This document shows, one piece after another, positions 25,439-33,820 of a stretch of DNA of 55,743 nt. The number at the start of each line of letters is the position of its first letter. Positions within the stretch are counted from its first letter, which is position 1. Below the pieces are notes generated by a model. The model saw only the letters and a program-made list of their open reading frames with translations, had not been told where the DNA came from and searched no databases. The position numbers and the translations under genes are program-made. Source of the stretch: a bacterium (lineage in GTDB: Bacteria > Planctomycetota > Planctomycetia > Planctomycetales > Planctomycetaceae); the NCBI GenBank assembly GCA_016124895.1, contig WGMU01000007.1, forward strand, positions 1 through 55,743, given 5' to 3'.

Positions 25439-28210
25439 ATGCGAAAATCACCATCTGTCTTCCTGCTGATCTTTGTCATTGGTGTTCCCGGTGCAGTCGT
25501 CCTGGCCATGCTCTGGCCGCAGATACATAACGGCATTGCCGACGATCGCGAAAACGACTCTCTTGAAGTGGTCCACCAGCAGGAAGTGATCAGTCAGTCT
25601 GAGGTCGTCAGCCAGTCTGAAAATGATGAAACCGCAGCGACGGAACTCCGGGACGACGATCCCGACACCGAGCGTGTGGTTCCCGTTGCCCCTCAGCAAC
25701 AGGTCGCGCCGCGGCCGTCGGCTGTCGACCAGGCTGTGGCAGCGAATCGGGAGAAGTTGCAGGCTGCCAGGGTCTCGTACGAGCATCTTCTTCAGACCAT
25801 CGGCCCTGACCTGCTGCAAACGTACGGAGCGCAGGAGTGGAGAACCGTTCTGGCTCTCGTCAGTCAGGCCGAACAATTACCTCAACCGCTGGCGGCTGCC
25901 GGAAAGTACGCCGAAGCGGAAGCATCTCTGAAAGTACTCAGGAGCGACTTGCCCAATCGCCAGCTCCTTGGCGAATTGACCGAACTGCAGACGCAAGAGC
26001 CAATGCCATTTCTCGCCAGGCTTGCAGAAGTCAGCACCTCGCAGCCGGCAATGCGGGAACTGTTATCGCCTTTCTGGGCCGATGTCCTGAACTGGGACAC
26101 ACAGAAGTGGCTGGCTGTCGTTCAACGTGAGTGCGAAAACCTCTCGCCCGACGACGGCGGATTTGCTGACGTCTATCACGCACTGGCCGACTTCCATCGG
26201 CAATCAGGAAGTGGGCAGGCGGCGGTTGATGCCGAACAAACCTCGTGGGACAACGCGATCCGAATGACGAATGCCAAACGGGCAGCCGAATCCGCACTGC
26301 GCTCGCTTCAGCGTCTTGCCGACTCCACTCCAGCAAGCACTCGTGCTTCGCGGATTGAAGAAGTCACGAAGCTCGTCCGTGACGTTGCCGACATCCATGA
26401 GCGGCTCAAACTGCTGGCTGAGATGGCGTGTCTGTCGCCACAGTCGCAGGCTCAAAGTCTCCTCATGGAAATTCACGACCTTGCCGTCCAGAGTCGCATC
26501 GACCTTCGCCTCTACTGGCCGCTGATCTACCGCTGCAGGGTGCTCGCCGAAATCCGTTCGCCATCAGATGTGTTTGCGGCCTGCAAATCCATTCCCAAGT
26601 ACAACGGCATGATTGGATACGACCCCTTCCCCGCCAACACGATGGGATACGCCCACGCAGCATCCGCTGCGGCACGCACCAACCAGCAATCGGATTTCTG
26701 GAAAGCCATGCTGCTGGCCGAAGCACAGCAGCTTGACAGCACCGGCGTCGATTTACGCGACCAGCGGGCCTGTGCGGTGCTGGCGTCCGCCGATCTCCGG
26801 CAGGCGAACTTTCGCCGCGTTGTCTTCTCCGCGATGAACCTGCGGGAACGCAGTCTCCGACCGCCATTGCTCTTTCCCGTCATGAAGGATGCGCCACAGA
26901 ACGTTCCCTCGTCGGTTGCCGAGCCATTGATTCGCCGGAACGGCATGGATGACCTGGGATGTGTTGCTGTTGCTGCTTATCTGCCAACGCTGGCCGGCAG
27001 CTTTGAGTCCGAGCCGGAATTGATGTCGTGGATTCTGGGTCTCAAGCCAGGCAGCGTTCGTTCGGCGGCGTTGATCGGGTTCGCGCGACACCGATTGAGC
27101 CCACTGACAGCGATTCCGACAAGACTCGCACAGCAACCTCCGCTGGATTTGCCTGACCCTCGCAGTCTGCTGGAGAACGCTCGGGCTGATGCGGCACTTC
27201 TGCAACTGCCGCTGGAACGTGCCTGGGCGCACTTGTGGATTGCCGCCTGCTGGAACCGGCTGAATCAGCCGGCCAGTTACGCCGACGCCCTGACAGACTT
27301 CGATGATGCCATGTATTCCGTCTGGAAATCGCACTGGCAGAACAGTGACGACAATGGCGACAGCACGTCGAGCTACCGAAGAAACCAGCAGCGAGACAAG
27401 CAGTTGAACGACATCATTGAGTGTTACAGCACGGCTGCAGAACTGCAGGCCTTCGCTCTGAACGATCCCCGCCGGGCCATCGAGAACATCATCAATGCGG
27501 CCAGAACTTCTCAGCCTCTCAACGATGACAATGCGATTCTGAAGATTCGGCTGTGGATGATTGCTGATACGATTCATCGTGACTGTGACATTCCAGCCGG
27601 CACACTCGACAGCGTCATTCTGCCACCAAACGACTACTACCGAATGCTGCTGGCCGCACGCCAGGGCGACCTCGGTGAAGTGACCCGGCTGATTCAGAAG
27701 ATTGAAACAGAAGGGCTGGGTCCAGATTACAGAGCGCCAGACTTTCTGGCTCGGGCCTACGCGGAGTTGGCGATCCTGTCCGCGAAGAACGGCGATACGG
27801 AAGCCTATCGCTCGTTACGTCGGAAGGCCGCCGGGATCATTACTTCGCGGGGAGCGGTCGATTCACTTTTCCTGCCACTTCACGAGGCCGATGCGTTCGC
27901 CGGCGAGTTCGCTCTGGCCATGAACCGCAAACCCAACTACTCAAAGTTGCCGCTTTACGGCACGTCCGGCAGAACGGCTTCTGCACTCTGCTGCCAGTTG
28001 AGCTTGGCGTCACGCACCGATGATGCGATCAAACATTTGCCGTCAACGTCGGAACCGTTCTACCGGTTGCAGGCGATGCACGCTGTTGCTGCATCACGCT
28101 CAGACTCGACCGACAGCGAAGAACTTCTTCGCTGGCTGGATGAGCAGACCGAACCACTTGATCGGATCGCCATCCTGTGCGGCCTGGCGTACCGGAAACC
28201 GATTCAATGA
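25439..28210 (+). CDS. Large membrane-anchored helical-repeat protein, unknown
   Basis: This 923-residue protein has one N-terminal membrane helix (VFLLIFVIGVPGAVVLAMLW), an acidic low-complexity linker with a short repeat (VISQSEVVSQSE), and then about 800 residues of alpha-helical, TPR-like composition. Motifs such as AYAELAILSAKNGDTEAYRS and AVAASRSDSTDSEELLRWLD support that reading. No catalytic motif is evident. It begins 11 bp after the preceding gene and has the same membrane-anchor-plus-linker layout as the two upstream proteins. I infer an outward-facing or cytoplasmic scaffold working with them. It is unlike any named family I recognise. Confidence 0.72.
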   Translation: MRKSPSVFLLIFVIGVPGAVVLAMLWPQIHNGIADDRENDSLEVVHQQEVISQSEVVSQSENDETAATELRDDDPDTERVVPVAPQQQVAPRPSAVDQAVAANREKLQAARVSYEHLLQTIGPDLLQTYGAQEWRTVLALVSQAEQLPQPLAAAGKYAEAEASLKVLRSDLPNRQLLGELTELQTQEPMPFLARLAEVSTSQPAMRELLSPFWADVLNWDTQKWLAVVQRECENLSPDDGGFADVYHALADFHRQSGSGQAAVDAEQTSWDNAIRMTNAKRAAESALRSLQRLADSTPASTRASRIEEVTKLVRDVADIHERLKLLAEMACLSPQSQAQSLLMEIHDLAVQSRIDLRLYWPLIYRCRVLAEIRSPSDVFAACKSIPKYNGMIGYDPFPANTMGYAHAASAAARTNQQSDFWKAMLLAEAQQLDSTGVDLRDQRACAVLASADLRQANFRRVVFSAMNLRERSLRPPLLFPVMKDAPQNVPSSVAEPLIRRNGMDDLGCVAVAAYLPTLAGSFESEPELMSWILGLKPGSVRSAALIGFARHRLSPLTAIPTRLAQQPPLDLPDPRSLLENARADAALLQLPLERAWAHLWIAACWNRLNQPASYADALTDFDDAMYSVWKSHWQNSDDNGDSTSSYRRNQQRDKQLNDIIECYSTAAELQAFALNDPRRAIENIINAARTSQPLNDDNAILKIRLWMIADTIHRDCDIPAGTLDSVILPPNDYYRMLLAARQGDLGEVTRLIQKIETEGLGPDYRAPDFLARAYAELAILSAKNGDTEAYRSLRRKAAGIITSRGAVDSLFLPLHEADAFAGEFALAMNRKPNYSKLPLYGTSGRTASALCCQLSLASRTDDAIKHLPSTSEPFYRLQAMHAVAASRSDSTDSEELLRWLDEQTEPLDRIAILCGLAYRKPIQ

Positions 28211-28291
28211 TTCCACTCACGAATTTCTGCAGTGAATTCATCGGAAACGACGTGCTTGCATAAAGAACACGATCCGTGGTACTTCAGGACC

Positions 28292-28534
28292 ATGATGCAC
28301 GTTTATCTTGGCCTGGCTGACTGCAATGGATTGAAGACGTTTCTGCCCGAATCGGATGTGCTGCAACGCCGATTCGTCCGCCGCGTCCACGATGATGGAC
28401 AACACGTTGCCGTCTGGTCCGTGCTGGACTCGGAGGCTCTGGCCACGATTCAGCATCTGCTCGACGTTGCTGACTACCCGACGGCGTGGTGGTACCTGCA
28501 GAGTCATTCCGCGCACTTCGGCCGGCTGCTTTAA
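28292..28534 (+). CDS. Small unknown protein
   Basis: This is a protein of 80 residues beginning MMHVYLGLADCNGLKTFLPE, with a VWSVLDSEALATIQHLL segment and a Trp-rich end (YPTAWWYLQSHSAHF). I do not recognise it. The start is uncertain: tandem ATGs at 28292 and 28295 follow AGGA, and a GTG at 28232 would add 20 residues. It may be the last gene of the membrane operon, 81 bp after it. Confidence 0.5.
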   Translation: MMHVYLGLADCNGLKTFLPESDVLQRRFVRRVHDDGQHVAVWSVLDSEALATIQHLLDVADYPTAWWYLQSHSAHFGRLL

Positions 28535-28823
28535 CCGCACGCCTCCGGCGCGAATGAAGAGCGTGACATTCTCACGATTCCGTGATAACGAATTGCCTGA
28601 GCGAACGCTCGCATCGTTCTTTCTGATGCTCACCGGGTAGACGCTGTCACGGACCTCTGTGTGCTGGAACGCTTCCGCACTCGAAGGTCGGTGGTCATGA
28701 AGGTTTCTTCGACCGTGACGCTGATATCAGCGCTGATCAGGTCGAAGCGGTTCTGAATGTTGCGAGTGTCGGCGTGCGCGAAAGCTCACGCATTTGTGTT
28801 CCCTGTAACTGGAGATGAAGAAA

Positions 28824-29075
28824 ATGGCCCAGGAAAAAACGAAACCTGTTCACGAGATTCGGCTCGGTCGCATTCGAGCTGCTGTGTGGGAGAATGAAAC
28901 GCAGAACGGCACGCGGCACAACGTCACCGTGTCGCGTCTGTATAAGGATGGAGAACAGTGGAAAGATTCCACATCGTTCGGTCGCGAAGACCTGCCTGTC
29001 GTCTGCAAGGTGCTCGACATGGCTCACACATGGATTTACGAGCATCCGTCAGCGAGCAAGGATAGCGCCGAGTAA
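28824..29075 (+). CDS. Conserved small planctomycete-type protein
   Basis: This 83-residue protein contains HEIRLGRIRAAVWENETQNG, then HNVTVSRLYKDGEQWKDSTS, and a helical end KVLDMAHTWIYEHPS. The pattern (a beta-rich region, a WKDSTSF motif, and a final helix) resembles short ssDNA-binding or OB-like proteins that I associate with planctomycete mobile regions. This is an impression, not a match I can prove. The ATG at 28824 is favoured over 28815 by the GGAG spacing. Confidence 0.6.
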   Translation: MAQEKTKPVHEIRLGRIRAAVWENETQNGTRHNVTVSRLYKDGEQWKDSTSFGREDLPVVCKVLDMAHTWIYEHPSASKDSAE

Positions 29076-29880
29076 TCGTCGCTTCCTGATCGTTCCGTCA
29101 AACGCGACGTCGGCTCTCAACCACGGTTGATGACCACCGGCTTCGCGTGATCCCGATGATTGGATTTTTGAGGCATGGCTCGAATCAGAGTAACCCGGCT
29201 CCATACTGAACCACCCGAGAGTGCGGTTGATTTGTTGCTCGCATGACCGCCAAGCGAGAAACCCTGTCTGAGTCAGAACGCCGTGAAAAACAGGACGGTG
29301 CAGCCGACTGAAACAGCCGACATGCACCGCCCTCCCGAGTGGAGTTACTCCGACTCTTCGACTCGGCTATTCCTCGGCAGGTTGCTTCCCAGCAGAGCCT
29401 GCTTCCGCTTCACCGAGCAAACCCATCCTGCCATTTCTCTCACAGCGGCGCAACAGCAGGCCCCACCGGTACCAGGCCGCGGCGAACAGCCGCGTGACTG
29501 TTGCCCGCCGCTTGTTCCGGCCTGCGCAATCCCGCAGGAATCTCGTCGGAATCACTGTGAATTCAAGGCGACAGTTCGGCGCATTGAACGTGTCCTGTGC
29601 CGCTGCTTACTCAACTACGTGACAAGGCGGCGAATCGGTGCTATCCGTTGAGTCCTTGTTCATTCAAAACACAGTGAGTGTAGAGAAACGCTGGTCTCCT
29701 GAATCGGAAGGTGCTTCGGATTCCCGAGACCGGTGGTCTTGAATAGAAGGTTTCGCGTTGGTGGCTGACACATTCTCCTGACGCAGACATGGCCGGGTGC
29801 TGGACTGGCTCAATGAGACAGCCCACAGCCCGACCACGTTGGCGGGCATTTTACGAATGCCAGGTTTCTGGAGATGCAAC
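29076..29880. other. Long intergenic stretch with one strong hairpin
   Basis: No convincing gene is seen on either strand. The clearest structure is a near-perfect 10-bp stem at 29293-29302 and 29323-29332 (GGACGGTGCA with TGCACCGCCC) enclosing two GCCGAC direct repeats. Promoters for the DUF932-type gene should lie at its right end. Open frames here have arginine/serine-rich composition typical of non-coding GC-rich DNA. Confidence 0.4.
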
Positions 29881-30897
29881 ATGGCCACACTCAAACGCGC
29901 CCACGACGAACTGTTTCGCAGGACACCCGACGAATGCTTCGAGTCGTTCGAGGCATTGCATCGAAAATGCTGTGCCGACTGCGAGAACTCAATGGACCAG
30001 TGGATCCGTCCGCAGGACCTCGTCGTCACGCATGATCTGACGTTGTGCTGTGGCGGAGAGGAGTTTTCGCTCAACGACTGGTCGTTCACGCAACTCTGCA
30101 GGATGGCCGGAGTCAGCAAGGACACGATCAACCGGCTCAGCCGCAGAACAGCGAGCAAAGCACTGGAAGAAACGCTGCCAGCTTCAGAAAAGCCACTGCA
30201 ACTGTTGACCCTCGACGATCGCATTCGCTCGGTTCATGGAGTGGCCTACACGCGATTGTGGAACGCCGACCTGCTCGATGTCGTGCAGGAAGTCGCGTCT
30301 GACTTCACACCGCCGCAGAAAGCAATGGACGGAACCAGTACCGGGTTGTACTGCGGCGAGCAGGACATGTTCGCCTTCCTCATCGATCCCACCGGCTGGG
30401 CAGAAATCAATGGCGAAGCGTTCGCTCCCGGCTTCTTTCTGTGGAACTCGGAAGTCGGCCGCAGAACCGTTGGCATCCAGACGTTCTGGTTTCAGAAAGT
30501 CTGCCAGAATCACATCGTCTGGGATGCGACCGAAGTCGTTGAGTTCTCACGTAAGCACACGGCCAACGTCCGTGATGGCCTGGACGAAATCCGACGCATC
30601 ATCGAAGAGCTGATCAGGAAACGCGACTCGCGACGTGACGGCTTCGTCGAAGTGATGCGAAAAGCCATGACGGAGAAGCTCGGCGATGACGCTGACGCGG
30701 TTACGAAACGACTTTTGTCAGAAGGCATCCCACGCGGGCTGATCACGGACGCTATGGAGATCGCTCGACAACAGGGGGGCTTCACCATCTTCTCGCTGGT
30801 CGACGCGCTGACGAAACTCAGTCAGAAGGTCAGATACGCGGGAGAACGGACGGAACTTGATGTCCGCATTGGCCAGTTGCTGGCACTGGCGGTGTGA
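29881..30897 (+). CDS. DUF932 (phage/plasmid-like TIGR03299-related) protein
   Basis: This 338-residue protein contains the DUF932 pattern: TGLYCGEQDMFAFLIDP, then WAEINGEAFAPGFFLWNSEV, then GIQTFWFQKVCQNHIVWD, and RKHTANVRDGLDEI before a charged helical end. The family is carried by phages, plasmids and integrative elements. Its role is unclear and may be in DNA metabolism or defence. GGAG precedes the ATG at 29881; an earlier in-frame start at 29797 lacks support. The next small gene starts 2 bp after the stop, so they share a transcript. Confidence 0.82.
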   Translation: MATLKRAHDELFRRTPDECFESFEALHRKCCADCENSMDQWIRPQDLVVTHDLTLCCGGEEFSLNDWSFTQLCRMAGVSKDTINRLSRRTASKALEETLPASEKPLQLLTLDDRIRSVHGVAYTRLWNADLLDVVQEVASDFTPPQKAMDGTSTGLYCGEQDMFAFLIDPTGWAEINGEAFAPGFFLWNSEVGRRTVGIQTFWFQKVCQNHIVWDATEVVEFSRKHTANVRDGLDEIRRIIEELIRKRDSRRDGFVEVMRKAMTEKLGDDADAVTKRLLSEGIPRGLITDAMEIARQQGGFTIFSLVDALTKLSQKVRYAGERTELDVRIGQLLALAV

Positions 30898-30899
30898 CC

Positions 30900-31292
30900 A
30901 TGGATCCGCAAGCAACATGGAAGAGCCTGCTCGATGAATGGGCGGATCGGAACTGGCAAGCCGTCATCGAACTGGCTGAAGCCCTGCTCCAATGGCTCGA
31001 CAAGGGAGGCTGTCCGCCCGAGGTCATTGCCGGACGACGTCTCGGCACGTTCTGGAACGAACCGGTTGTTCGGTTCTGCTGCCAGTTTGCCGCGGACATC
31101 GCCAACCGAGTCCTCAACAGCCCGGATGGAATTCCGGAAGGTGTTCCGTTTTCACTGTCGTGTTCTGAGTGCGACTGCGCGAGCCCGGACTCGTACGAAC
31201 AGGCCATTCACGAAGGCTGGACGGCGATTGAATTCTGGCCGCAGGGTACGTCTGAGAATTTTCTCGGTGCCTGCCCAGAACACTCCGACTGA
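30900..31292 (+). CDS. Unknown small protein following DUF932
   Basis: This is a 130-residue protein with a helical N-terminus (ATWKSLLDEWADRNWQAVIE) and a cysteine cluster (VRFCCQFAADIANR, then SLSCSECDCASPDSYEQA, and a final Cys-Pro-Glu-His). The CSECDC group could bind zinc. The composition fits a small DNA- or protein-binding factor of mobile elements, but I do not recognise a family. The start ATG lies 2 bp after the DUF932 stop, which suggests coupling. Confidence 0.6.
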   Translation: MDPQATWKSLLDEWADRNWQAVIELAEALLQWLDKGGCPPEVIAGRRLGTFWNEPVVRFCCQFAADIANRVLNSPDGIPEGVPFSLSCSECDCASPDSYEQAIHEGWTAIEFWPQGTSENFLGACPEHSD

Positions 31293-31370
31293 CGCCGGCA
31301 ACAACACAACCGGCTCACTTTGTCGTCAGGACCGGAGCTTTCCGGTCCGCTGACTGGAAGGGAACGAGGA

Positions 31371-31655
31371 ATGGCATTTCTGAAACTGTTTCACGGTCGA
31401 GCCAGCCCGGACGAGCAGCTCACAACCTGGGGCGAGGACGGGCCCATCTTTGGCCCGTACCCGTATTTCCATCACACGTATCTCGCAGACATCAAGTTTG
31501 ATGAGGTGGAGTGTCACGAACTCGTGATTATCGAGGGGCTCGTGTTCTACGACGGCATGTATTACGGCGACTGGTCGATCTTCGACGGGCCGCCAGAGGG
31601 CAGCGATGCCGGACTTATCGCCGACTTCGTGCCGGAACTTGCCCGACATTCCTGA
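31371..31655 (+). CDS. Unknown small acidic protein
   Basis: This is a 94-residue acidic protein beginning MAFLKLFHGRASPDEQLT. It has an aromatic run, PIFGPYPYFHHTYLADIKFD, and a late FYDGMYYGDWSIFDGPPEG. The density of Tyr/Trp/Asp suggests a compact beta fold. No family was recognised. GAGGA directly precedes the ATG. It lies in a row of small rightward cargo genes. Confidence 0.6.
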   Translation: MAFLKLFHGRASPDEQLTTWGEDGPIFGPYPYFHHTYLADIKFDEVECHELVIIEGLVFYDGMYYGDWSIFDGPPEGSDAGLIADFVPELARHS

Positions 31656-31945
31656 TGCCGGCCAGATAGCTCGCTTCCGTTGCTGAAAACTCCAGCAGCG
31701 AAGATGACGACGCAGCGAATTCGCCAACTTCCATCGCTGTGGTCTGACGATCTGCCAAACACCAGGTGGCCCGGTTTTTGAAGCGTTTTCAAGACCGCCG
31801 GCCACCTCACTCAATCGCTGACGCCGAATCATTCCAAAGGACCGAGGACCGGGCCGGGGCAAGTCACCTTGACGGGATGTCGGTTGTTGACGATGACACG
31901 ATCTGGGGAAAGTCCGGAGACACTGGCGGGGTTCGGAATGGAGCA

Positions 31946-32452
31946 ATGGACAACTGGCAGGGACTTCGGAAACGCCGCACTCGCGAACATGTCATTGAGG
32001 AGATGAGTGCCAACTTCCTCGAACGGAAAGTGCTGCAGCGTGGCCACCTGCTGGTTCGTGCTCCCCAGCGGGAATACGGCTGGGATGCGACGATGTTTCA
32101 CTTCTCGCCGGAGAGCGGTGAAATCGAAAACGGCGAGGTCCGGATACAACTGAAAGCCACAGACCGTCTGGAATCATCGAAGCAGTTCGTGTCCTGCCGC
32201 GTGCAGACGAAAGATCTGCATTACTGGTACTGGGAGGATCAGCAACTGCCGTTCGTGCTCGTCCTGTACGACGCCCGGAAGCATCGCGGTTACTGGGTGC
32301 ATATCCGCCAGCACGTTGACGATAACGGCCTGATGATTGATCCCGAACAGCAGACCGTCGACCTGAAGATTCCCCGGACGAATCTGGTGACGGTGAAAAC
32401 GATCGATTTGTTTCGTCGGATGTCGTTGAGCCGGCTGAAACGAGATGAGTAA
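31946..32452 (+). CDS. DUF4365-domain protein
   Basis: This 168-residue protein begins MDNWQGLRKRRTREHVIEEM. It carries the DUF4365 features: REYGWDATMFHF near the start of the fold, then VRIQLKATDRLES, then FVSCRVQTKDLHYWYWEDQQ and PFVLVLYDARKHRGYWVHIR. This is a restriction-endonuclease-like fold with an acidic residue and the QLK motif, found in defence-associated proteins. It starts after a 290-bp gap; earlier in-frame starts have poor support. The next gene follows after 12 bp, so the two form a small pair that could be a defence or toxin-type cassette. Confidence 0.78.
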   Translation: MDNWQGLRKRRTREHVIEEMSANFLERKVLQRGHLLVRAPQREYGWDATMFHFSPESGEIENGEVRIQLKATDRLESSKQFVSCRVQTKDLHYWYWEDQQLPFVLVLYDARKHRGYWVHIRQHVDDNGLMIDPEQQTVDLKIPRTNLVTVKTIDLFRRMSLSRLKRDE

Positions 32453-32464
32453 AGGAAGACTCGC

Positions 32465-32728
32465 ATGTCACAGCCCGTAACGAACCAGCAGCTTCGACAG
32501 CTTCTGTCCGACCTTGGATTCGAGCAACAGGACAGCGTCGAACCGAAATGCCTCGTCTTCGAGCATCCAGAATCCCATGCTCGCCTGCTGCTGCCGACCA
32601 ACCGGGATAACCAGGCAGCAAAGTCAGCAGATATCCTGTCCCTTCGCACGCATCTGCTGTACCGCGGCCATCTGTCAGAAGAGGCCTTCGACAGCTTTGT
32701 TGAGCACGGTCGGCTTCACGCGTCGTAA
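32465..32728 (+). CDS. Small HicA-like or partner protein
   Basis: This 87-residue protein has LRQLLSDLGFEQQDSVEPKC, then LVFEHPESHARLLLPTNRDN and SLRTHLLYRGHLSEEAFD. The order of a helix, a short beta hairpin with FEHP, and a basic end recalls HicA-type RNA-binding toxins, but the catalytic His is not obvious. It lies 12 bp after the DUF4365 gene and is probably co-expressed with it. Confidence 0.5.
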   Translation: MSQPVTNQQLRQLLSDLGFEQQDSVEPKCLVFEHPESHARLLLPTNRDNQAAKSADILSLRTHLLYRGHLSEEAFDSFVEHGRLHAS

Positions 32729-32891
32729 ACGCAGGCATACTCCTCGTTGACAGCAATCGGCTCACAAATCTGCCACGGATAGTGGCAGCAGCCAGGGTGG
32801 CTGTTTCACGGCTGTTGCGTCGGATTCTGCACGGTTCAGCACTCTTTCATGCCTGCTTGTCAGATTCGTAAATCTGTCGTACTGTCGCCCT

Positions 32892-33788
32892 ATGAGCGAG
32901 GCGAATCAAAAGCGGGGTTATTCGAGGCAGTCGGTTGCTGTGGTTACTGCAGCCGGATTTCTGCTGTCGCTGGCGGTCGCCTGGACTGGATTTGAGTGGC
33001 TCGCCACCGTCTTTCTCGGGACGCTTCTGAGTTTTCTCACGGCGCTGGCCTGGCGGTCACGCGAAAAGCCAGGGGCTGCCGAGCCGTCGCTGCTGGAAAC
33101 CCCGTTCTACCTGGCCCACGATGCCGAGATCTTTGACCGGTATCGGAAACTCGCCCAGGAGATGCTTCGCATCAGTGGCCGGGCGGACCAGATCTATCGC
33201 CAGTGTGCTCTGGAGTCGCTTGACTCCGCCGTCGCACAGGTCGCGACCGCTGGTGATGGGAAGATCATCTTTGAGGAAACGGAAACATGGAGGCTCGTCT
33301 ACGAAAAGCTGCTCCGTGACCCGAGTGTGATCGTCTACCGTTCCGTCGCCCTGGTACGCCATCCTGACTACTGGCAGGGCGGAGCAGGCAGCCAGAGTAT
33401 GCAACTGAACTTCGATCTGATCGCGAAGTCGATCGTCACCATCGAACGAACTGTGATCATTGCCGATGAACTCTGGCCATCGGATTCGGACCTGCCTGTC
33501 GAGCTGCTGCGCCAGTGGATTCACGAACAATCGGTTCACGGAATCTGGATGCGGCTTGTTCGTGAATCAGCTCTGCGGTCGGAGCCGGACCTGGTTCGCG
33601 ACATGGGCCTCTACGGGTTCAATGCCGTTGGATTTCAGGAGTTCGACGCGGGGCACTTGCGGACGAGCCGGTTTACTCTCGATTTCGACTTCACGTCGAT
33701 TCGCGAAGCTGAGGCCCGCTGGAACCGATTGAATGTTTATGCCAGCCCCTACAAGGATTTGCTGGATCAGTTCCGACTTGCTGAATAG
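32892..33788 (+). CDS. Unknown membrane-anchored protein
   Basis: This 298-residue protein has two close N-terminal hydrophobic helices (VAVVTAAGFLLSLAVAWTGF, then LATVFLGTLLSFLTALAW) followed by a soluble domain. Recognisable strings are DAEIFDRYRKLAQEMLR, TETWRLVYEKLLRDPSVIVY, IERTVIIADELWP, and a late DFTSIREAEARWNRL. I know no name for it, but the pattern is of a membrane-anchored effector or sensor. Its stop is 33 bp before the PLP-enzyme gene. Confidence 0.65.
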   Translation: MSEANQKRGYSRQSVAVVTAAGFLLSLAVAWTGFEWLATVFLGTLLSFLTALAWRSREKPGAAEPSLLETPFYLAHDAEIFDRYRKLAQEMLRISGRADQIYRQCALESLDSAVAQVATAGDGKIIFEETETWRLVYEKLLRDPSVIVYRSVALVRHPDYWQGGAGSQSMQLNFDLIAKSIVTIERTVIIADELWPSDSDLPVELLRQWIHEQSVHGIWMRLVRESALRSEPDLVRDMGLYGFNAVGFQEFDAGHLRTSRFTLDFDFTSIREAEARWNRLNVYASPYKDLLDQFRLAE

Positions 33789-33820
33789 GATCACGCCCCC
33801 TTACCAAATGGAACGTTGGC

